A DNA stretch of 64,000 nt from Streptococcus pseudopneumoniae. GTDB taxonomy: Bacteria > Bacillota > Bacilli > Lactobacillales > Streptococcaceae. Below the pieces are notes generated by a model. That model had not been told where the DNA came from and made no database searches. It saw nothing but the letters and a program-made list of their open reading frames with translations. Location: the NCBI RefSeq assembly GCF_001074565.1, contig NZ_JUQX01000034.1, forward strand, positions 1-64,000, in the 5' to 3' direction. Positions within the stretch are counted from its first letter, which is position 1. Every line of letters begins with the position of its first letter. This document shows positions 58,497 through 64,000 of the stretch, piece after piece. A program made the translations under genes and the position numbers.

Positions 58497-59870
58497 ATGA
58501 TTACACGTGAATTTGATACCATCGCTGCAATTTCGACACCGCTTGGAGAAGGTGCCATTGGTATTGTCCGCTTGAGTGGAACAGACAGTTTTGCCATTGC
58601 GCAGAAGATTTTTAAAGGTAAAGACTTGAGCAAGGTTGCTAGCCACACTCTTAACTACGGCCACATTATCGACCCTTTGACTGGTAAAGTGATGGATGAG
58701 GTTATGGTAGGAGCTATGAAATCACCAAAGACCTTCACTCGTGAGGATATTATCGAGATTAACACCCACGGTGGGATTGCCGTAACCAACGAAATCCTCC
58801 AACTAGCGATCCGTGAAGGAGCACGTATGGCAGAGCCTGGTGAATTTACCAAGCGTGCCTTCCTCAATGGTCGTGTGGATTTGACTCAGGCTGAGGCGGT
58901 GATGGACATCATCCGTGCCAAGACAGACAAGGCTATGAATATTGCAGTTAAGCAATTGGACGGCTCCCTTTCTGACCTCATTAATAATACCCGCCAAGAA
59001 ATCCTCAATACACTTGCACAAGTCGAGGTCAATATTGATTATCCTGAGTATGACGATGTTGAGGAAGCCACTACTGCTGTAGTTCGCGAGAAGACTATGG
59101 AATTTGAGCAATTGCTAACCAATCTCCTTCGAACAGCCCGTCGCGGCAAAATCCTCCGTGAAGGAATTTCAACGGCTATCATCGGACGTCCAAATGTTGG
59201 GAAATCGAGCCTGCTCAACAACCTTCTGCGTGAAGACAAGGCTATCGTGACGGACATCGCTGGTACTACCCGTGATGTCATCGAAGAATACGTCAACATC
59301 AATGGTGTTCCTCTCAAATTGATTGATACAGCCGGTATCCGGGATACAGATGATATCGTGGAACAAATCGGTGTCGAACGTTCTAGAAAAGCCCTCAAGG
59401 AAGCTGACTTGGTACTACTAGTACTAAATGCCAGTGAACCACTGACCGCCCAAGATCGCCAACTCTTAGAAATCAGCCAAGATACCAACCGCATTATTCT
59501 ACTTAATAAAACTGATCTTCCTGAAGCGATTGAAACTTCTGAACTACCAGAAGATATCATCCGTATTTCAGTTCTTAAAAATCAAAACATTGATAAGATC
59601 GAAGAACGTATTAACGACCTCTTTTTTGAAAATGCTGGTTTGGTTGAGCAAGATGCCACTTACTTGTCTAACGCTCGTCATATTTCCTTGATTGAAAAGG
59701 CCGTTGAAAGCTTACAAGCTGTTAATGAAGGGCTGGAACTGGGGATGCCAGTTGATTTGCTTCAAGTTGACTTGACTCGTACTTGGGAAATTCTCGGAGA
59801 AATCACGGGTGATGCTGCTCCAGATGAACTCATCACCCAACTCTTTAGCCAATTCTGTTTAGGAAAATAA
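58497..59870 (+). CDS. mnmE: tRNA modification GTPase MnmE
   Basis: A 457-residue GTPase (TrmE) that, with MnmG, installs the 5-carboxymethylaminomethyl group on wobble U34 of tRNAs. An N-terminal formyl-THF-binding domain ([17 protein letters not shown]) is followed by a helical domain split by the G domain: [15 protein letters not shown] near residue 227, [10 protein letters not shown] and LNKTDLP. The C-terminal tetrapeptide CLGK keeps the family Cys. AAGGAAGAAAT precedes the ATG. Monocistronic, between terminators. Confidence 0.96.
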   Translation: MITREFDTIAAISTPLGEGAIGIVRLSGTDSFAIAQKIFKGKDLSKVASHTLNYGHIIDPLTGKVMDEVMVGAMKSPKTFTREDIIEINTHGGIAVTNEILQLAIREGARMAEPGEFTKRAFLNGRVDLTQAEAVMDIIRAKTDKAMNIAVKQLDGSLSDLINNTRQEILNTLAQVEVNIDYPEYDDVEEATTAVVREKTMEFEQLLTNLLRTARRGKILREGISTAIIGRPNVGKSSLLNNLLREDKAIVTDIAGTTRDVIEEYVNINGVPLKLIDTAGIRDTDDIVEQIGVERSRKALKEADLVLLVLNASEPLTAQDRQLLEISQDTNRIILLNKTDLPEAIETSELPEDIIRISVLKNQNIDKIEERINDLFFENAGLVEQDATYLSNARHISLIEKAVESLQAVNEGLELGMPVDLLQVDLTRTWEILGEITGDAAPDELITQLFSQFCLGK

Positions 59871-59871
59871 G

Positions 59872-59905
59872 AAATCCATGATCGTTCTAGCGGTCATGGA
59901 TTTTA
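59872..59905. terminator. bidirectional terminator between mnmE and dapA
   Basis: AAATCCATGA / TCATGGATTT 10-base perfect arms, loop 12, serving two converging genes. Confidence 0.85.
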
Positions 59906-59914
59906 TTGTCTTTA

Positions 59915-60850
59915 TTAGTAATCTGGTCTTAAGACTCCTGTTACGGTTGCCTTAGTCGCTTCGTAGTCACCATCTACAACAACCTTGATAATGCGTTTGG
60001 CATCTTCTTCTGGTGCTGGAACTAGAGGCAGACGAGTTGGTCCAGCTGCGAATCCCATGTAGTTCAGAACTGCCTTAACTGGAGCAGGACTTGGATAAGA
60101 GAAGAGGGCGTTGACCTTAGGAATGAATTTACGCTGAATAGCTGCGGCTTTTTTCATATCGCTTTCTGCAATAGCAGTGAACATCTCGTACATCTCATCT
60201 CCATTTGTATGAGAGGCAACAGAAATAACCCCATCCGCACCAAGATTCATGGCATGAAAAGCATCTCCGTCCTCACCTGTATAAATCAAAAATTCCTCTG
60301 GCTTATGCTCAATCAGGTAAGCCATATTTGCCAAGCTGGTACATTCTTTAACACCGATAATATTAGGATGGTCAGCCAAACGAAGCATGGTTTCAGGAGT
60401 TAATTCGACAACCACACGTCCTGGAATGTTATAAATGATAATCGGCAAATCTGAGGCATCAGCAATAGCCTTGAAGTGCTGATACATACCCTCTTGTGAA
60501 GGTTTGTTGTAGTATGGCACGATAGCAAGCCCAGCTGCAAAACCACCAAATTCTGCTACTTCTTTGACAAACTCGATAGAGTCACGTGTGTCATTGGTAC
60601 CTACACCCGCAATCAAAGGAACGCGTCCCTTGACAACCTTTTGTACAGCAGCAAAGAGTTCCAACTCTTCATCGTGGGTCAAGGTTGGACTTTCAGCAGT
60701 CGTTCCAGCCAGCAAAATACCATCAGTATGGTGGGCCAATAAATGCTCAATCAAGGCTGGAATGGCATCAAAGTTGATGGAGCCATCTTCATGGAAAGGA
60801 GTGATGAAGGCAGTAATGATTTTACATTCTTTTAGATCTTGGTAAGACAT
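59915..60850 (-). CDS. dapA: 4-hydroxy-tetrahydrodipicolinate synthase
   Basis: Class I aldolase of 311 residues that condenses pyruvate with aspartate semialdehyde, the first committed step to lysine and to the peptidoglycan cross-link residue. The Schiff-base Lys is in [10 protein letters not shown] near residue 168. GTTAESPTL and YNIPGRV are conserved site motifs. The start at 60850 follows AGAGGTG; the Met three codons earlier is not preceded by a ribosome site. It is 51 bases after asd, which makes its substrate. Confidence 0.95.
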   Translation of the reverse strand: MSYQDLKECKIITAFITPFHEDGSINFDAIPALIEHLLAHHTDGILLAGTTAESPTLTHDEELELFAAVQKVVKGRVPLIAGVGTNDTRDSIEFVKEVAEFGGFAAGLAIVPYYNKPSQEGMYQHFKAIADASDLPIIIYNIPGRVVVELTPETMLRLADHPNIIGVKECTSLANMAYLIEHKPEEFLIYTGEDGDAFHAMNLGADGVISVASHTNGDEMYEMFTAIAESDMKKAAAIQRKFIPKVNALFSYPSPAPVKAVLNYMGFAAGPTRLPLVPAPEEDAKRIIKVVVDGDYEATKATVTGVLRPDY

Positions 60851-60901
60851 GAGAAACACCTCTCTATTTCAAAGAAGGAGTTCATTCGAACTCCTAAACC
60901 A

Positions 60902-61978
60902 TTATTTCAATTCAAATTTCAACTCAGCTACTGGACGGACCAAACCACGCTCATGAAGCGTTTCTGCGATCTGTACAGAGTTCCAAGCGGCACCTTTAAG
61001 GAGGTTATCAGAAACTACCCACATATGGATTCCTTTTTCAGCATCCAAGTCTTTACGGATACGTCCGACAAATGTATCACGTGAACCGACAGCATTGACT
61101 GCTTGAGGATAGATTTGGTGAGCCACATCGTCTTCAAGAACTGCACCTGGAAAGGCAGCAATCGCAGCTTTCACTTCTTCGATTGGGGCTACTTCTTTTG
61201 TTTCAATATAAACAGACTCAGAGTGAGCTGACAAGACAGGAATACGCACGCAAGTTGCTGAAACGGCAATGCTATCGTCTTCCATGATTTTCTTAGTTTC
61301 GTTTGTCATCTTCATCTCTTCATAAGTGTAGTCATTATCAGTGAAGACGTCAATTTGTGGAAGAGCATTAAAGGCGATTGGATAATGTTTCTTATCTCCA
61401 CCTGAAGGCAAGATTTCCGCATGCAAATCACGTGGATTCACGCCATCATTTAAAACTTCACGTAATTCACGTTGAGTTTCAAGAATGGCTCCCATACCAG
61501 CGCCTGAAACTGCTTGATAAGTTGAAACGATGATACGGTCCAAGCCCCATTTTTGACGAACTGGCTCAAGAGCTACCATCATTTGAATGGTTGAACAGTT
61601 TGGACAAGAGATGATTCCGTTGTGAGCATCAAGAGCGTGGGCATTCACTTCAGGCACTACCAATGGTACATCAGGATTTTGACGGAAGTAAGAAGTGTTA
61701 TCTACTACTACTGCCCCTGCTTTAACAGCATAAGGTGCGTATTTGGCAGAAGTTGATCCACCAGCTGAGAAGAGAGCGATATCAACCCCTTCAAAAGCAT
61801 CTTCTGTTGTTTCTTCAATGGTCACATCTTGACCTTTGAATTGCAAGACCTTTCCTGCAGAACGTGCAGACGCAAGGTAGCGAATCTTATCGATTGGAAG
61901 AGTTGATTCTTCCAACATTTTGATCATTTGAGCACCAACGGCACCTGTAGCACCGACAACAGCAACTGTATATCCCAT
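60902..61978 (-). CDS. asd: aspartate-semialdehyde dehydrogenase
   Basis: A 358-residue NADPH enzyme that makes aspartate semialdehyde for lysine, threonine and methionine, and here also for the carboxyspermidine route. [12 protein letters not shown] is the Rossmann motif at the start. The catalytic Cys lies in [11 protein letters not shown] near residue 128, and [13 protein letters not shown] holds substrate contacts. AAGAGG precedes the ATG. A -10 TATAAT at 62024-62029 gives it a promoter of its own, downstream of the asd-motif RNA. Confidence 0.95.
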   Translation of the reverse strand: MGYTVAVVGATGAVGAQMIKMLEESTLPIDKIRYLASARSAGKVLQFKGQDVTIEETTEDAFEGVDIALFSAGGSTSAKYAPYAVKAGAVVVDNTSYFRQNPDVPLVVPEVNAHALDAHNGIISCPNCSTIQMMVALEPVRQKWGLDRIIVSTYQAVSGAGMGAILETQRELREVLNDGVNPRDLHAEILPSGGDKKHYPIAFNALPQIDVFTDNDYTYEEMKMTNETKKIMEDDSIAVSATCVRIPVLSAHSESVYIETKEVAPIEEVKAAIAAFPGAVLEDDVAHQIYPQAVNAVGSRDTFVGRIRKDLDAEKGIHMWVVSDNLLKGAAWNSVQIAETLHERGLVRPVAELKFELK

Positions 61979-62023
61979 AACAAACCTCTTTTGGAATTTT
62001 CTAAAAATTTCTATAATAGATGT

Positions 62024-62052
62024 ATTATACTACTTTTTCTAAAAATTGAAAA
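62024..62052 (-). promoter_or_regulatory. promoter of asd-dapA
   Basis: TATAAT (62024-62029) on the - strand with a weak TTTTCA -35 at a 17-base spacing. Confidence 0.5.
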
Positions 62053-62082
62053 GTATTTTTGGGTTATATTTTCTGAAAATTA

Positions 62083-62222
62083 AAAATCCCTAGTCATTAA
62101 CTAGGGACTAAGAGGCATCTTCATGTGATGAGCAGGTTCACACAACTCATCAAGGTCCGCTCCTGCGTTATGACCTCCTTATGCTCAATAGTAGTCCGAA
62201 GACTACCTATCGACTCATCGCA
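62083..62222 (-). ncRNA. asd-motif RNA
   Basis: A compact structured RNA of about 140 bases just upstream of asd. It starts after a strong promoter and ends at a TCCCTAGT/ACTAGGGA hairpin followed by TTTTT. Inside are a GTAGTC-TTCG-GACTAC tetraloop hairpin, a GAGGTC/GGACC(T) pairing, and a GATGAG...CTCATC stem. Position, size and structure fit the asd RNA motif known in streptococci, where a roughly 170-base transcript was detected in S. pyogenes. Since it has its own terminator, it may be a free small RNA or a leader control element. Confidence 0.75.
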
Positions 62223-62228
62223 GGTTTT

Positions 62229-62257
62229 ATTCTACTATGCTTTGCTGACTTTGTCAA
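62229..62257 (-). promoter_or_regulatory. promoter of the asd-motif RNA
   Basis: TTGACA (62252-62257) and TAGAAT (62229-62234) on the - strand, 17-base spacer. Confidence 0.75.
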
Positions 62258-62275
62258 GGCTAATGCGGGGGAAAT

Positions 62276-62305
62276 ATAAAAAACTCTCAAATATCAAGAG
62301 TTTTC
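62276..62305 (-). terminator. terminator of tRNA-Thr
   Basis: AAAACTCT / AGAGTTTT arms with a 9-base loop and trailing T run on the - strand, directly after the tRNA gene. Confidence 0.75.
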
Positions 62306-62317
62306 CTGTCTATTTCA

Positions 62318-62390
62318 TGCTAATTGCCGGGATTGAACCGGCGACCTCATCCTTACCATGGATGCGCTCTGCCAACTGAGCTAAATCAGC
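62318..62390 (-). tRNA. tRNA-Thr (anticodon GGT)
   Basis: A 73-base cloverleaf: acceptor GCTGATT / AATTAGC (one G-T pair), D arm with AGCTCAGTTGGCAGAGC, anticodon stem CATCC / GGATG enclosing a loop with GGT (62355-62357), T arm GCCGG-TTCAATC-CCGGC. It reads ACC/ACT threonine codons. The 3' CCA is not encoded. Confidence 0.95.
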
Positions 62391-62495
62391 TTACCTAAAA
62401 AGTATACTATAGTTCTATGCTCTTGTCAAGCGCTCTCTTTTAATTTTCTGAAATGAAAAAAGCTAGATCTAGCAAGAATCTAGCTTATAAACTTC

Positions 62496-63005
62496 TTATC
62501 TTGTTAGATCGATTCGGCGTCCTAATTTCCCGATTAGGATTGCACCAACGATAAGGGATGCAAACTCTCCAATCCCTGTAGAAAACCAAGTAAAGAAGAA
62601 TGGAGCTTCAGCAACGATATGAAGTTCAGCTGCAATGGTAATCATTGAAATAGAGAATAGGATTGAAAAGAAGAAATGATCTTTTCGAATCAAACCATTA
62701 AACAGATAGTCTTCCTTATACTTGCTAAAGAGCCAAACACCTAGACTAAGGAAAACTAGAGTAGATCCCCCGCCGACAAAGACATCAATTAGACCAAAAC
62801 TAAAGAAATTAGCAATCATACAACCAATCGTCACACCGATGATATATTTGGGATTGTAAAAGGCCAAGAAATTCATCATCTCAGAAATACGGAACTGGTA
62901 GGCACCGTAGCTAATGGCATTAAGGGGTGGGGTGATGGTCAAAACCACATAGATAGCAGCAACGATAGCAATATCTGCCATGTCACGAACAGTTAATTTT
63001 TTCAT
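62496..63005 (-). CDS. queT: QueT family queuosine-precursor ECF transporter S component
   Basis: A 169-residue membrane protein with about six hydrophobic helices, family QueT (COG4708), expected to bind preQ1/preQ0 for import with a shared ECF energising module coded elsewhere. VRDMADIAIVAAIYVVLTIT starts the protein; FRISEMMNFLAFYNPKYIIG is the conserved loop. The start at 63005 is set by the AAAGGAG that belongs to the upstream preQ1-II riboswitch. The switch gives independent support for the substrate. Confidence 0.92.
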   Translation of the reverse strand: MKKLTVRDMADIAIVAAIYVVLTITPPLNAISYGAYQFRISEMMNFLAFYNPKYIIGVTIGCMIANFFSFGLIDVFVGGGSTLVFLSLGVWLFSKYKEDYLFNGLIRKDHFFFSILFSISMITIAAELHIVAEAPFFFTWFSTGIGEFASLIVGAILIGKLGRRIDLTR

Positions 63006-63009
63006 GTTT

Positions 63010-63083
63010 TCTCCTTTGGCGGTTTCCCGCGTAAAATATGCTTGGTGAAAGAAGTTAAGCACCAAGGGTTGAGAATATCAACC
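63010..63083 (-). promoter_or_regulatory. preQ1-II riboswitch
   Basis: Immediately upstream of queT. On the - strand: an optional first stem GGTTGA/TCAACC, then CTTGGTG-CTTAACTTCTTT-CACCAAG, GCATATTTTACGCGG, and CCGCCAAAGGAG. The last part pairs GCGG with CCGC and folds the ribosome site AAAGGAG into the pseudoknot, so ligand blocks translation. Sequence agrees closely with the streptococcal preQ1-II (COG4708 RNA) class. Confidence 0.92.
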
Positions 63084-63088
63084 TTACT

Positions 63089-63121
63089 AGTATAGCACAA
63101 TATATGACATTATGCTATACT
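63089..63121. promoter_or_regulatory. divergent promoters of queT and gtrA with symmetric -10 boxes
   Basis: AGTATAGC at 63089-63096 and GCTATACT at 63114-63121 form an 8-base inverted repeat. Each half is an extended -10 (TGC-TATACT) pointing outward, left to queT and right to gtrA, only 17 bases apart. Confidence 0.6.
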
Positions 63122-63127
63122 AAAAAC

Positions 63128-63565
63128 ATGAAAAGAATAATAAAGGCATTCTTCGATAACGAAATCCTCTCCTACCTATTTTTCGGTGCTGCTACTACTC
63201 TGGTTTCTATCTTATCGCGTTTGGTTATTTACCACATCAGCCACCAGGAAATCCTGGCAACCGTACTCGCAAATCTTATCGGGATTCTCTTTGCCTTTTT
63301 TACAAATGATACAATCGTCTTTAAACAAGAGAGAAGAAATTGGCCAACTCGCCTGGCTAAGTTTTTCTTAGCTCGTCTCTCAACACTTGGACTTGATGTT
63401 CTTTTAACTTATATCTTCGTTACAACCTTTCCTGATCTTATTGGTCAGTTTGTCGAATATAATATAGACAGGGTTAATACGGTTGAAACTATCCTAGCAC
63501 AAATTTTGATTATTGTGCTTAATTATATTTTCAGTAAAATCTATATTTTTAAAAGGAGCAACTGA
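63128..63565 (+). CDS. GtrA family membrane protein
   Basis: A 145-residue protein with four hydrophobic helices (near 15-35, 42-62, 80-105 and 118-138) of the GtrA family, small proteins linked to moving lipid-linked sugars or teichoic acid glycosylation. I start at 63128: the -10 TATACT ends at 63121, so transcription should begin at or next to this ATG and no ribosome site is present. The longer reading from 63104 would start upstream of the promoter. This makes it a leaderless-mRNA candidate. Confidence 0.8.
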   Translation: MKRIIKAFFDNEILSYLFFGAATTLVSILSRLVIYHISHQEILATVLANLIGILFAFFTNDTIVFKQERRNWPTRLAKFFLARLSTLGLDVLLTYIFVTTFPDLIGQFVEYNIDRVNTVETILAQILIIVLNYIFSKIYIFKRSN

Positions 63566-63583
63566 TCTCCTTAAGCATCCAGG

Positions 63584-63612
63584 TTGCCTCTTGTCACAAT
63601 TTAGGATATAAT
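63584..63612 (+). promoter_or_regulatory. promoter of mscL
   Basis: TTGCCT (63584-63589) and TATAAT (63607-63612) with a 17-base spacer; AGGAAAGGAA ribosome site follows. Confidence 0.7.
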
Positions 63613-63638
63613 AAGTTAGAAAATTAGGAAAGGAATTT

Positions 63639-64000
63639 ATGAAAATGTTAAAGGATCTAAAAGAATTCTTGCTTCGCGGTAATGTCGTTGACCTTGCTGT
63701 CGGTGTAATCATCGCCTCTGCTTTTGGTGCTATCGTGACTTCACTCGTTAACGATATCATCACTCCACTTATCTTGAACCCAGCTTTGAAAGCTGCGAAC
63801 GTTGAACGTATTGCTGAACTTTCATGGAATGGTGTTGGTTACGGTAGCTTCTTGAGCGCTGTTATCAACTTCCTTGTTGTGGGTACAGTTCTCTTCTTCG
63901 TTATCAAAGGTATTGAAAAAGCTCAAAACCTTCGTAAGAAAGAGGAAGTGGTTGAGGAAGCACCTGCTGCTCCAACTGAACTTGAAGTTCTTCAAGAAAT
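63639..64000 (+). CDS. mscL: large-conductance mechanosensitive channel (3' end outside window)
   Basis: Start of MscL, 120 codons visible of a usual 125 or so. It opens MKMLKDLKEFLLRGNVVDLA with the amphipathic N-terminal helix, then the first membrane helix (GVIIASAFGAIVTSLVNDII), a short outside loop, the second helix (VINFLVVGTVLFFVIKGIEK) and the charged RKKEEVVEEAP tail. The channel opens under membrane tension to release solutes in hypo-osmotic shock. It runs off the right edge of the window still in frame. Confidence 0.93.
   Translation, partial: MKMLKDLKEFLLRGNVVDLAVGVIIASAFGAIVTSLVNDIITPLILNPALKAANVERIAELSWNGVGYGSFLSAVINFLVVGTVLFFVIKGIEKAQNLRKKEEVVEEAPAAPTELEVLQE

Noticed and set aside
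59039..59560. 173-codon - strand frame inside mnmE
   Set aside because: Ser/Arg/Ile-rich shadow of the GTPase domain; no start signal.
62125..62379. 84-codon + strand frame
   Set aside because: It crosses the asd-motif RNA and the tRNA gene; those RNA features explain the sequence.
63553..63572. AAGGAG/CTCCTT hairpin after gtrA as terminator
   Set aside because: Six-base stem with no T run; too weak to call.

Overview
The window is a chromosomal segment of a Mitis-group Streptococcus (S. mitis / S. oralis / S. pneumoniae type). The low GC content, the gene content and order (ung-mutX-pyrC; E1a-E1b-E2-E3-lplA; rexBA; asd-dapA; tdk-prfA-prmC-glyA), a RUP-type repeat, a difSL/XerS pair and a preQ1-II riboswitch all fit this group. 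Species cannot be fixed from sequence alone.

Layout: 1-10.1 kb is all on the + strand. It holds DNA repair and nucleotide sanitation (ung, mutX), pyrimidine synthesis (pyrC), a MATE exporter, and a pyruvate/acetoin dehydrogenase operon with its lipoate ligase. In that operon the lipoyl domain sits on E3 and not on E2. At 10.2-11.3 kb lie xerS and a difSL-like site, and gene orientation flips there: almost everything from 10.2 to 58 kb is on the - strand. This marks the replication terminus. From 11.8 to 23.4 kb come a ClC antiporter, rnhB, rbgA, a hypothetical gene, a RUP element and rexBA (AddAB-type recombination nuclease).

23.5-30 kb is accessory: a CPBP protease with a double-glycine bacteriocin-like peptide, a HAD phosphatase, a BcrAB-like ABC transporter convergent with a two-component system, and a TraX-like protein. 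30-37.1 kb is a polyamine operon (speA, speE, lys1, nspC, aguA, aguB) that can take arginine to agmatine, putrescine and spermidine. It is preceded by a structured RNA of about 320 nt with its own promoter and terminator, whose class I do not recognise.

37.3-48.6 kb is a mixed, AT-rich accessory region. It contains orphan immunity-like genes, a DUF4300 lipoprotein gene broken by one stop codon, a catabolite-controlled amylase, a nucleotidyltransferase-like gene, a lipid kinase, a SAP-domain gene and an unrecognised operon at 44.1-47.2 kb (Gly-rich membrane protein, 453-aa protein, frameshifted small gene, 205-aa protein). A decayed serine recombinase lies beside it at 48.1-48.4 kb, which suggests past integration.

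48.6-62 kb is core: rlmCD, DUF1002, pmp23-like, nucleoid protein, glyA, GNAT, tsaC, prmC, prfA, GNAT, tdk, then + strand tautomerase and mnmE, then - strand dapA and asd. Upstream of asd are an asd-motif RNA and tRNA-Thr(GGT). The right end has queT with a preQ1-II riboswitch, a divergent and possibly leaderless gtrA, and the start of mscL.
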